From Amia ocellicauda (taxonomy: Eukaryota > Chordata > Actinopteri > Amiiformes > Amiidae): a stretch of 64,000 nucleotides of DNA. The DNA lies in the NCBI RefSeq assembly GCF_036373705.1, contig NC_089852.1, positions 31,757,707 through 31,821,706 on the forward strand. Reading direction: 5' to 3'. Below are positions 35,101 to 45,252 of this stretch, piece by piece; position 1 is the stretch's first letter, and each line of letters begins with the position of its first letter. The position numbers and the translations under genes were made by a program. The notes under the pieces are model-generated. The model searched no databases. It saw only the letters and a program-made list of their open reading frames with translations, and was not told the origin of the DNA.

Positions 35101-35394
35101 CAGCAGGACTGTGGCTCCATTCTGAAATTGTAGAATGGAGCTCACTGACGCTGTTCCCAGCTGATGGCACTTGAGTTTCGCTGCCTCACTGTGTATATAG
35201 TCAACTGCTCCTGTGTTCCATGGGCAGCGCATGAGTTTGTTCCTGCGCCCCATGGTGTATATAGTTCGTTTGTACGAAATCAAAATTGTCAGCACAGTGG
35301 AGCTCTTCCTCTCTGTAATGTTTAGTTGAGTTGGATGCTCTTGTGCTGCACGCTGACAGCATGAAGGTCTTGCTGTCAGGCGATATGTATACAT
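34447..35394 (-). pseudogene. ERV2 pol-tail/env fused open frame (315 codons)
   Basis: From about residue 100 the frame matches the C-terminal tail of ERV1 pol (LPEVGSQVMFKIIP) and then, in the same frame after a deletion, the env surface subunit with its KCWVCSHIPHDTKKG motif (CXXC). Residues 1-98 come from unrelated sequence beyond the viral breakpoint at about 35100. The rest of env (down to 33870) is out of frame. This is a chance fusion in a dead provirus; expression is not implied. Confidence 0.7.
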
Positions 35395-35849
35395 TGTATA
35401 TTGTTCAGCTCGGCTACTCTGTTGACTAGCCAGCTAAGTATAATATTGTATTTTTCTCATTGGGTCTGTGGCCCCGATCCTATTGGATCAGGGTTCCACT
35501 GCCATGATATTGCGCGGAGGCCGCACAAGTGCTTGATTGCCCGCGCCAGACATTGTGCAAGTAAATTACGGCCTCGCTCCTAGCTGCACTTGTAGAGCAG
35601 CTGGCCTTGCTTTTGTAAGCGGAGGGTGTAGGAGTTAACCTCTGTTGCCCCACTTTGTATATGCTGATTTCAGACAGTTCACAGTAGAGCGTGACTACAG
35701 TCCTTGCTCCTGGACGGCTCAGGTGCGGCCCTATGGGGCCCCTGAGGTTACTGTCTGGAGTTGTGTTGCCGAGGCCCCCTAGCGGTGCACCTCGGGGCAG
35801 GTTCCGTTATCAGCTTGTTGCCTCCTCGCTTGTGACGGTTTTGTTATGC
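35101..35849. other. Unassigned sequence
   Basis: Moderately GC-rich and bounded by the ERV2 breakpoint on the left and DIRS-like sequence on the right. Possible frames (for example 35691-36071) overlap that repeat and have no recognisable domain. I see no gene. Confidence 0.3.
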
Positions 35850-36184
35850 AGTAACCCCTCCCCCTTGGGCAGTGCTTCCAACTTGAAAGATAGTGATAGG
35901 TTGCGTATGCAACCCCGGTTATCTGAAAAAGGTAGCACTGCCCAAGGGTTGCAAGGTCGCGCGGGAGTCCTGGCTCCCTGCAAAAGAGGACGAACCTTCG
36001 CTGACGTCACGTCTTATAGAACAGGAAGTGGGAAGGGACATGTTCTGAGTGACGAGCGCAGGCGCCAATAGCAGCTTTGACAGAGTGACGTTTCGATTGG
36101 TTCCTACTGAAGTACGCAGAAACCCCTCCCCCTTGGGCAGTGCTTGCTTTTTCAGATAACCGGGGTTGCATACGCAACCTATTG
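35850..36184. mobile_element. DIRS-like terminal repeats in inverted arrangement
   Basis: 35898-35949 (GGTTGCGTATGCAACCCCGG, then TTATCTGAAAAAG and GCACTGCCCAAGGG) and 36128-36180 are inverted copies of ~50 bp. Another end of the same family (GTAACCCCTCCCCCTTGGGC to CTTGAAAGATAG) abuts on the left at 35850-35893. The termini begin with a palindrome and show no clear target duplication. Their look resembles teleost DIRS ends; a related end at 42976 is followed by DIRS-gag-like coding sequence. A MITE is the alternative. Confidence 0.45.
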
Positions 36185-37066
36185 TTCTATCACGTCTTCT
36201 TTGGACTACTGCGTTACTGACACATTTCAGAGCTACACTTTCAAGTCATGTAATATCTTATTAGCAGTATAACAGTCAGTTATTTACTCTATACAATCAA
36301 GCAGCACCTTATCAACCTCATAACATTAAGTTATTTACACTATGAAATAATTTAGGAACATATCGACATAACAAGAACTATCATTATGCATGAAACTCGC
36401 TAGACCTTAGGCTAAACATAAACATCTTATTGGGTATTCACGTGGTAGTTTTATCGATTGAATACAACAATCTAACATGCAATTAAAAAATGAAAATGGT
36501 CCTAAACATGTTTAAGTAGATTATATATAATAATATAAATGCCAGCCTACCTGTGAACACAATAAAAGGGTATTCTTTTACTTATTCAGACTGCACTGTT
36601 CTATCTCACATCTTCTTTGGACATGTTTACTAAATAAGTAATATTAACCTTCTGCTGGATTACAGTAAGAAACAGATAATACCCATTTTCTTCTTTCTCC
36701 TCACAGTACAGCTTATAGGCCAGTCTGGTCAGGCAGGAAGCGGTGTGTCTCGTTGCAGAATGAAGAAGTTAAGAGAACTAAAATTCTCTTTGTTTTCCCT
36801 TTTATAAGGTTTCCTTCCAACCAATAGCATTTTGCCACCACCATGACTTGGGTGCCTTATGCTAAAGTAATTTAGAAGTGGGGGTCATTTCCAATTTGGC
36901 TAGGAGCCAATCAGAGGACAGGTCCCTTTTGGTCTTCTGGACATACAGATAAGGTTACATGGGGTTACTGGGGCTACCAGATAAAAGGAAGGAAGTTTGT
37001 TTCCTCTACCAAACCAGATGGTATAGAATTTCCCATAGAAAAATATATTCTAATAAATAATATCTT
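36185..37066. other. AT-rich region with no recognised feature
   Basis: Only short random frames; no repeat termini or gene seen. Confidence 0.4.
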
Positions 37067-37699
37067 ACTGTTATATTTTAAGAATGTACTACTTGAGGCT
37101 CAGGAGTAATTTGTACCAAAACTTAGCAAATTGAGGACCAAAAAACACTGGCCAAAATGGTTTAATAGCATGCAAAAAATATCAAGAGAAAGAAAATGTT
37201 GTATAGCGCATAAAAAAGGGATAGAGATTAAACAAAATACAAAGAATATGTTGAAATGCAAACAGATCTTAAGAAAGGGATCAGGAAAGCAATGAGGGAA
37301 ATGAAAATAAACATAACTCTTGGAGCTAAACCTAATGCAAATAGCTTTTTTTCAATACTACAACAGTAAGAGGTCAATAAAGGAGGAAGTGAAACAGATA
37401 AAGGGTAAAAATGGAAGTATCTTTGAAAACAGACAAGATGTGGCAAATGTTCTACATGAGTATTTTTACAAAATAAGAAAACAGATAACATGCCACAGGT
37501 TAACAATCAGTCCAGTCAAACCCTAAGAAAGATGATCAGGATAAATGAGGAGGAGGAGGAGGAGGTACTAAAGGGACTAGCAGAATTAAAAACAAACAAA
37601 TCACCTGGGCCAGATGGCATATTTCCAACAGTACGTATTAGTACTTAATATTTATAGGCTGCTAACTCAAATATTCCAAAGACACTTAGAACAGGGGAT

Positions 37700-38871
37700 G
37701 TGCCAACTGACTGGAAGATGACAAATGTCATACCAATCCACAAGAAAGGGGACCAAACTGAGCCAGGAAATTACAGACCAATCAGTCTCACCTGCATCAC
37801 CAGTAAAATGTTGGAAACAATTTTTAGACCGAAAATAGAGGAGCATCTTAATGAAAACTATATTCTTGGAGATAGTCAACATGGGTTTAGACGAGGCAGA
37901 TCATGTCTTACTAATTTATTTGAAGTTTTTGAACATGCAACTGCAGCTGTAGTTCATGTGAAAGCATATGATATGATATACTTAGATTTTCAAAAAGCTT
38001 TTGATAAGGTTCCACACCAAAGACTGATCCTCAAATTGGAAGCTGCAGGCATTCATTGTAATGTAAGTAGATGGATTATGAACTGGTTGATGTCTAGGAA
38101 ACGGAGGGTGTCGATTAGAGTTGCTTCTAACTGCAGTGAGGTTGTTAGTGGAGTTCCACAGGGATTGCTTTTTCTAATCTATATTAACCCTGCTCTGGTA
38201 CCATAAAAAAGTTGCATTGAAAGTACCATTGGGGTGGGGTCACAGAGACCCCATGGTACCACAGCAGGGTTAATGATCTGCACTCTGGGATAGTTAGCAA
38301 ACTTGTCAAATTTGCAGATGATACTAAAGTAGGTGGCTCAGCAGATACAATCAGGTTATTCAAAGGGACTTGGATAATATTCAGTTGTGGGCCGACAACT
38401 GGCAGATGAAATTCAATGTGGACGTGCAAGGTATTACATGCAGGTAACAAAAATGTCCACTATATTTACACTATGGGAGGAATAGAACTAGATGAAGATC
38501 TAGGAGTCTATGTGGACTCCTCACTTTTTAATCCAAACTATGTGGGGAAGCAATAAAAAAGGCAAACAGAATTTAAGGTATATTGTCAAAAGTGTAGAAT
38601 TTAAAACAAAGGAAATAATGTTAAGACATTATGCAGTAACCCCTCCCCCTTGTACAATGCACGCGTTAGAGCTCATCTGGAATACTGTGTACAGTTCTGT
38701 GCTCCACACTTCAAGAAAGATTTTGCTGTTCTAGAATCAGTTCAGAGGCGAGCAACCAGACTTATTCCATGTCTGAAGCGAATGTCCTACTCGGAGAGAT
38801 TGAGGACACTGAACCTTTTCACCCTGGAACAGAGGAGACTATGTGGGGACTTTAAGTCTTCAAAATCATGA
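37700..38871 (+). pseudogene. CR1-like reverse transcriptase remnant of copy C
   Basis: 37700-38206 gives NVIPIHKKGD, NYRPISLTCIT, RRGRSCLTN, YLDFQKAFDKVPHQ and GVPQG. It is then broken by the 82-bp MITE just before the catalytic block, whose FADDTK sequence is still readable near 38307. The thumb segments at 38510-38734 and 38650-38871 follow in other frames. Confidence 0.75.
38188..38269. mobile_element. 82-bp piggyBac-type MITE with TTAA duplication
   Basis: Flanked by TTAA at 38184-38187 and 38270-38273. The ends are inverted repeats, CCCTGCTCTGGTACCAT and ATGGTACCACAGCAGGG. The equivalent site in copy B (near 11448) reads ATTAATG with one TTAA, so the insertion is precise. TTAA target and CCC start fit piggyBac-derived elements. 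Confidence 0.85.
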
Positions 38872-39044
38872 AAGGCATCGACCACATGAAACCACATGAG
38901 ATCAGCGGGGACACACGCACCCAGGGACACAAATAGGGCACAAAGGCATCACTTAGGTATCACTTAGATATTAATGAACACGAGCACGATGGGTTGAATG
39001 GCCCCCTCTCGTTTGTAAACTTTCTTATGTTCTTATGTTCTTAA

Positions 39045-39460
39045 AACGACTTATTCAGGTCTGAAGGGAAATTCCTACTGAGAGATTGAGGGAATTGAAC
39101 CTTTTCACCCTGGAACAGAGGAGACTATGTGGGGACTTGATTCAAGTCTTCAGAATCATGAAAGGCATGATCAAACCAGAGGAGCGTTTCCAGATCAGCA
39201 GGGACACATGCACCTGGGGACACAAATGGAAATTGGGCTTCAAGGCATTCAAAACGGAAAACAGGAGACACTTCTTCATACAGAGAGTTGTCACAATCTG
39301 GAACAAACTCCCCAGCGATGTGGTTGAAGCTGAAAATTTGGGAACATTTAAAAACAGACTAGATAGTATCCTTGGATCACTTAGTTATTAATGGACACCA
39401 AATGAGCATGATGGGTCGAATGGAAATCGTTTGCAAATGTTCTAATGTTCTTATGTTCAT
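39045..39460 (+). mobile_element. CR1-like LINE 3' end, copy E
   Basis: A severely 5'-truncated copy directly behind copy C. It begins at the segment equivalent to 11938 of copy B, includes the C-terminal domain frame 39086-39391, and ends with octamer-like repeats at 39438-39458. It carries the 2-bp deletion also seen in copies A and B. Confidence 0.8.
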
Positions 39461-41188
39461 AAAACATAGAAATATAGTAAACCCTGAGAAAATTACATAA
39501 ATCCAATCATGATAAATAGTCTTTGTCACCCCACGTGACACGATCGCTATGTAAGGTTTAATAATTTTGCTGACTTTGATAGTCCTCTCAGTGCTTATCC
39601 TTTCTGGATTATGTATGGCAAAAGAAATATACATGTGGATTGAAAAAAAGACGGAAAAACTTTGATAGAATTCAGTACACAGTACATTTAATTTTTCCTA
39701 CAATTTGCAAAGGTTTTCAGGGTAATGCTTTAGATTGCATAGCCCAGTTTAATATTAAATATATATTCAATAGAAAATCTATTAACATTCAATTACTTAA
39801 TAACTGAAGTTCAAATGTTAATATAATATCTTTCTATACCAAAAACTTTGTAAATGTGGAGAAAACAATGGCTACACCAATTTAGTGGAGATAAAGTAGT
39901 CAATGTTTGACACAATTGTTTCTTGTGACTTGGCTTATGGGTTTGAAATCTCCATTTTACATGGCTGAGCGATTTTGTAACGTGTTTTTTCATGCTGACA
40001 ACATTCCTGGTATAGATAGCTTTTACATTAATATTCTATTGATATATATTTGGAAATTAGTTGACTGATAATAGATTATCAATTGAATATCCATTTTATA
40101 TTAAATTGGGCCATGTGATCTAAATCGTTACTGGTTTATCGGTAATGCATTAGATTATGTGGCCCAATTTAAGATTAAATATTTAGTAATTTGTTTGCTG
40201 GTTTGCATTAGGTACTTTAGAATGAAAATTCCTCTGTGACACATAAACCACTATCTAGTGTTGGAATTTGATTGGCTAGTGTTGAGTGATTGGTGTTAGT
40301 TGTCAACATTTTGAAAAAGAGCATGAAAACAATCAGATTAAAACTGAATTCTGAGTGATTTCAATTCTGGAACATGAATTACAGTTTTTATGATTGAAGG
40401 AAAACATGTTCAATATCCAAGAAACCTGAGATTTAGATTTTTATAACCCTATGATTTTTCAACCGTAAGATTGAAAGGATTTCAGTGGTATCCCTGGTAA
40501 AATACTAGAATACATTGAAAGTAGCCTTGTGTGTTGTAACAATGCCTGTACATAGATGAAAATCCCCCCAAACCTGATTACATGGTACTAAAAAATAAGG
40601 TAATGAAAAAAGCTATATAGAAAATAATCCAGAAAAATGTTGTGAATTTCTTTTTAAATATACTTTCAAATATGATTAAAAGTACCCAATGAAATGTATC
40701 ATTCTCTCCTCAGCACAGTGGAAGGCTCTGTGGAATGTGTGTTTGTGCTTTTAGTTCTAGGACAAACCCACAGTGGCTTAATGGACATCAGATCTGGATT
40801 ATGAGATCCTGTGACCGGTTATGCCGTGAAAAGTGACCGACTAGACATAGACATGACAAATATTTGCAGAACATTGTTGTACTGGTTGAGTTATAAATAT
40901 AATTAAAAAGAGAACAGTACAGCACAGCTCAAAATCTGAACATGTACAATTGTGAATCCAGAATTCAAACCACTTGTTGCATCCTCTGTATGAAGATCTA
41001 ATACTCCATGATGATGATATTATTTTATACAATAGTATTTAGCTTTATTGAAAAAAACACAGACGAAGTAAGAAATTTCAGAGTAAATTAAATTAGTGAG
41101 CAAATGTCAAGGATAGGGAAAATAAATTGTTCCAAGATATACAAATAATATGTTTTACAATTCAGATGTAGCTAATATGTGATGTCCC
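39461..41188. repeat. AT-rich OR3 downstream flank with duplicon blocks
   Basis: No gene. 40200-40860 matches the duplicon (GCATTAGGTACTTTAGAATG, GTGTTGGAATT, GAAAAAGAGCAT). A motif TTAGATT(GCATA/ATGTG)GCCCA(G/A)TTTAA occurs at 39731 and 40149, with an inverted copy at 40098-40123. Confidence 0.5.
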
Positions 41189-42121
41189 TCACTTCAGAAT
41201 ATTTACATTTCTGCTAAACACCCTCATAACTCTCCTGCGAATCTGACTCAGTTTCAAGCCGTACATGAGGGGATTTAAAAGAGGATGGATGACTAGAAAT
41301 TCCACTGCCATGAAATTGAGAAGAGCCTGTGGGATGTTCCTTGAACCATATCGACTGTACAATACATCAAAAAGTATGGTAATGGTAAAACTGATTAATG
41401 ATATCAAATGGGGCAAACAGGTCTGCAAAAATGTACTCCTTTCTTTGCTAGACTTTAAACATTCTCTAATAATCTGGATATAAGATAATACTATATAAAT
41501 GGCTTGCATGAGATGATACATTAATGCAGTATAACCATATAAATTGTTAATAGTTGTGTCTACACAAGACAACTTTACAACTAACCAATTATCACAGTAC
41601 AGTTTGTTAATGTCAGATCCACACAGAGGCAATCTGATAGTTAACAATATCACAATTACTGATTCACAGAAAGGAAGAATCCAAGAAATAAACAGAAACT
41701 TTCTGATAGTTCGAGCTGTCATAATAGAATGGTACTGTAAAGGTTTACGTATTGCCACATACCTGTCATAAGCCATCATCGTGAAAATGGTGAATTCACA
41801 CAGAACAGAAGTGTAGATCACATATGCTTGAATCAAACATCCAGTGTATGAGATCACATGAGAGTCAGAGAGGAAGTCAGACAGGAGTTTAGGATACAGA
41901 CCAGCAGTTCCATACAGTCCATTGACACACAGGTTACAGAGGAAGATGTACATAGGCTCATGGAGGGTTTTCTCAATGATGATTGTAATGATCAGTGTCA
42001 TACTGAATAGACATATCAAAAGATAAGCCAAAAGAGTAAAAGCAAAAAATATGTATTTATGAGATGCCGTCTCGTTTAATCCATGGAGTGTGAAGACTGC
42101 AACGCTGGAGGAGTTTTGCAT
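41189..42121 (-). CDS. Odorant receptor (OR3 of cluster)
   Basis: A 310-codon odorant receptor from ATG 42119-42121, intact. Family motifs: HEPMYIFLCNLCVNGLYG, MAYDRYVAIRKPL at the end of TM3, and PLLNPLMYGLKLSQIRR in TM7. Two deviations from its three paralogs stand out: the last residue of the DRYVAIC box is Arg (R125), and IPPLLNP in TM7 reads IHPLLNP. TM5 and the third inner loop also differ most. It keeps the splice acceptor (42164-42165) and upstream exon/TATA. Probably functional, though the box changes could affect G-protein coupling. Confidence 0.92.
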   Translation of the reverse strand: MQNSSSVAVFTLHGLNETASHKYIFFAFTLLAYLLICLFSMTLIITIIIEKTLHEPMYIFLCNLCVNGLYGTAGLYPKLLSDFLSDSHVISYTGCLIQAYVIYTSVLCEFTIFTMMAYDRYVAIRKPLQYHSIMTARTIRKFLFISWILPFCESVIVILLTIRLPLCGSDINKLYCDNWLVVKLSCVDTTINNLYGYTALMYHLMQAIYIVLSYIQIIRECLKSSKERSTFLQTCLPHLISLISFTITILFDVLYSRYGSRNIPQALLNFMAVEFLVIHPLLNPLMYGLKLSQIRRRVMRVFSRNVNILK

Positions 42122-42335
42122 TGCAGTAAGGGATGTTTCAGGAATATACAAACAACCCTGTACCTAAAGAAGCAAAGAGTACCAATAAGTCCCTTCATAT
42201 ATAAATAGAAGATCAATTAAGTGGAAATATAATAAGAATAATAGTGTGATAATATAACAAGCACAGCAATGAACCATAATGTTTGAGCTGTAGGTTTTAT
42301 ATATTTTCTTCATTAATGACACAAATTATGAAAAT

Positions 42336-42428
42336 ACTCACAGACGTTAATCTGTGAAAGGGTTGCTGCAGAGAGAGAATGATTCCCTGTTCCTTAGTCT
42401 GCACTTCAGTGTTAAGCTTTATATATGG
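42336..42428 (-). promoter_or_regulatory. OR3 TATA box, non-coding exon 1 and splice donor
   Basis: On the minus strand: TATA box CCATATATAAAG (42417-42428), then a short exon with CTGCAGCAACCCTTTCACAG, then donor GTGAGT (42336-42341). The acceptor is at 42164-42165. Same layout as in the other paralogs. Confidence 0.65.
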
Positions 42429-42975
42429 AGGGAGGCTTCTGAGATTTACAGACCTTTGAGCCTGTGGTTCTGTAATACTGGGTTAATTAGCCAGAGTTAG
42501 AAGAAATTACAAATAGGATTATTAAAACAAGCTGGGTTTTTATTTACCAGAAAATGTTTGTATGTAGGTACAGAAGTTTCAGTTTTGTGTAAGATAAGAT
42601 ATGCCTTTTGAGTATTTCAAATGATCAAAAAATGCAGTGTAAATGTATAGTATAGAAAAGCAACTTGTAGCTAATTAATATACAGTGGTTAGTCCTGGAG
42701 CACCTCATAACATTGACCCACATGCTGATCACAATTAAAGAAGACACAGTTTGATAGATGGTTTACATCAGGTACTGTAGAATGAAGAATCCTCTGTGAC
42801 ACAAAAGCCACTATCTAGTGCAGGAATTCTAACATGATTGGCGTTTGGGTCAATGTCTAGAAAAATATAATCAAACCAATGAAATAATCAGAATCTTGCA
42901 GAATGATTTAAATTGTGGAATGTGGAATATATAATAGAATAGAATAGATAAAACTTGTTCAATTTTCATAAGAAT
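42429..42975. repeat. OR3 upstream flank and duplicon
   Basis: Non-coding. It shares GGGTTAATTAGCC (42479-42491) with OR2 and OR4 but has no Gypsy LTR there. It then continues with the duplicon block (about 42650-42960). Confidence 0.6.
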
Positions 42976-43626
42976 AGGTTTGCGAATGCAACCCAGGCTA
43001 TCTTTCAAGTCGGAAGCACTGCCCAAGGGGGAAGGGTTTCTACGTACTTCCGTAGGAACACGATCGAAAACATCACTCTATCTAAGCTGCAATTGGCTCC
43101 AGTGCACATCGCTGCCATGATTGAGCACATGAACAGGGAAGAGTGGTTTAGCGACAACCATGGGCCCCCTCCCCCTCTTTAGGGACAGAGGTCCAGCTCC
43201 ACAGACAGAGAGTGAGATGTGGCCATCTTTGTGCTGAATAGTAGGATGGACCACATATGCGCCCTCCTTTCTATGCAGGCAGCACAGACAGCAGCCCAGG
43301 CCCTGACCCCCCCATATCTCGAGTCTCCACCACTGGCCCATGTGCCGCTGGACTCTGAGTTTTGGGCATTGATCCAGAGGGCCGTGGCCTGCTCACAGAT
43401 CTCCCGGTCCTCTGACCCCACCCCCCGACGCCCCAGGTTCGAGAAGGAGCACCGGCCGCAGCAGCCCACGCAGTCCCTCACACTGCTACCTGACCTCCTG
43501 GATGACCTGAGAGCCACCTGGGACCATCCGGCAATGCCCCCCACGCAGGCTCCCTGCGTTTGTCACCTTGCTCACTCAAAACAGAATGCCATAGATATTA
43601 ATGTAAATGGAGAGCATAAAAATTAG
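42976..43626 (+). mobile_element. DIRS-like fragment: terminal repeat plus gag-like frame
   Basis: The left end (AGGTTTGCGAATGCAACCCA then GCACTGCCCAAGGGGGAAGG, GTACTTCCGTAGGAAC) is homologous to the inverted termini at 35898-36180. The frame 43219-43626 (135 codons) contains LDSEFWALIQRA, RRPRFEKEHRPQQPTQS and LLPDLLDDLRATWDHP, which resembles the gag-like ORF of fish DIRS retrotransposons. No recombinase or reverse transcriptase remains. Confidence 0.45.
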
Positions 43627-43851
43627 AGGTCTCCCATATGTCATGGAATGACAGTATAATAAGATATAAGAAGGCCCTATCCTCTGCTAGGTCTGCCTAC
43701 TACTCTAATTTATTTCCTCTCCGTGTCTATAAGATCTCGACTAGCAATTCTTCACCATTATGAATTAAAATACACTCGTCAGCCAACAATATTTAAAACA
43801 GACCTACAAACAGAAGGGAGTATTACAAAGTAAAAGAGAACCTCTGATTAG
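43627..43851. repeat. Duplicon fragment
   Basis: 43715-43851 matches 30290-30445 (GTGTCTATAAGATCTCGACT, CTAGCAATTC, AACAGACCTA). It is interrupted on both sides by transposons. Confidence 0.6.
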
Positions 43852-45252
43852 AACAAAAGAACACAAGCAAGTTAACAAATGAGAGGAGGCCATTCGAACT
43901 ATGGTGCTTGTTTGGTGTCCATTAATAACTAATGCTGGGGTCACACAAGATTTTAAGCCCGATTTGAGCCCGATTTGGCCCTCACGGCACTGATCGTCAT
44001 GACAAGAAGCCTGGTCGGGGTGCGTCCCCACCACTGATGGTTGTGTAGTGTGAGACCGGCTGCGATGCAATCGCTTGCCATCCAATTAATTAGATCGTAA
44101 GCTAGTCGGAACCCCGACATGATTTTATTAAACATGTTCAATATTTACAATTCAATCGGCACGGATCGTGGAGGGTGATGTAATCAGCAGTGAATGAGAG
44201 CTGAGCTGACTGAAGAAAAAAAAAGAAACAGGACGAATAAACATGACAGGAGAATAACATTTTCCGAAGTATATATTAAAATACTTCAACTACCAATGGT
44301 TGTTTCGGGGCAGGTTATTTTAAAATACTATAATACAGGGAAAATAATATTTTCAAATATAAATACCAATTAGTATCTGTAATTGACCCAGGTCTGTGCA
44401 AAATCGATCCCTATGTGATGGTCATATTGTGGGATGGATATAGCCTGTGTGTTGCTCACCTCCAGCTCTAAACACAGGCTATTGCTCTTGCCTCCCCAGC
44501 CATGTCTTCACACACATCCTGTTGTTGTTTTTTTCTGCTTTTTGTGATTGTCCGCACAGACTAACACAAACAGCAACAGCGGCTCGTTGGTGCGTTCATT
44601 CCGCAGTATTGCACAGATCTGCAAGAATGCATTGATCCCATTGGTGGAGCAGCGCAGATCTGCGCTACACAAACGTGACCTGTAAATGTCCACGTCCGTG
44701 TTTGTTTACCTTTTCTCTGGATGGATCACGTGTGTTTCTGCGAGATGTGGGGAGTTTAGAGGCTGTGTCGGAGATTTCCACGACAAAGGATTTCAGATCA
44801 GTCGATAAGAGTGTGTTCCCCTGTACTTAAGCGATCATGTAGTGTGCACTCCTTCACGATGCAAAAGACATAAATTCGGTGCAAAATAGTCGTTAAGTGT
44901 GATCTGCCCACTGTTCACAAAATTGAGTCGGATTGTAGAAATCATGTAGTTTGACCCCAGCATTAGTGATCCAAGGATACTATCCAGTCTATTTTTAAAT
45001 GTTCCCAAATTTTCAGCTTCAACCACATTGCTGGGGAGTTCCAGATTGTGATTACTCTCTGTGTGAAGAAGTTTCTCCTGTTTTCTGTCTTGAATGCCTT
45101 GCAGCCCAATTTCCATTTGTGTCCCCGGGCCTGTGTATCCCTTCTGATCTGGAAAAACTCCTCTGGTTTGATGTGGTCGATGCCTTTCATGATTTTGAAG
45201 ACTTGAATCAAGTCCCTACGTAGTCTCCTCTGTTCCATGTTGAAAAGATTCA
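43852..45252 (-). mobile_element. CR1-like LINE 3' end, copy D, split by a DNA transposon
   Basis: The minus-strand C-terminal domain (frames 44963-45313 and 44835-45116, with RGHKWKLGCKAF and RRNFFTQRVITIWN) is followed by the CR1 3' end at 43852-43931. A 1,032-bp element at 43932-44963 separates them. It lies within the OR duplicon. Confidence 0.78.
43932..44963. mobile_element. 1.03-kb DNA transposon with ATGCTGGGGTCA termini
   Basis: The ends are inverted repeats: ATGCTGGGGTCACAC at the left, and the right end complements to ATGCTGGGGTCAAAC. Comparison with uninterrupted CR1 copies shows insertion at a CTTAG-like site with TA (or 3 bp) duplicated. The interior has CGATTTGAGCCCGATTTG-type repeats and no transposase. 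Probably a non-autonomous Harbinger-, Kolobok- or hAT-like element; the superfamily is open. Confidence 0.7.

Larger units (their letters stand above)
37067..39044 (+). mobile_element. CR1-like LINE, copy C
   Basis: 5'-truncated at a position equivalent to about 10327 of copy B; ends in TTATGTTC octamers at 39026-39044. The 3' part is internally deleted (after about 38875). Two small insertions are visible: an 82-bp MITE at 38188-38269 and a ~24-bp patch at 38638-38661. Unlike the other copies it retains the CTACTCGGAGAGATTGAGG sequence near 38788. Confidence 0.82.
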
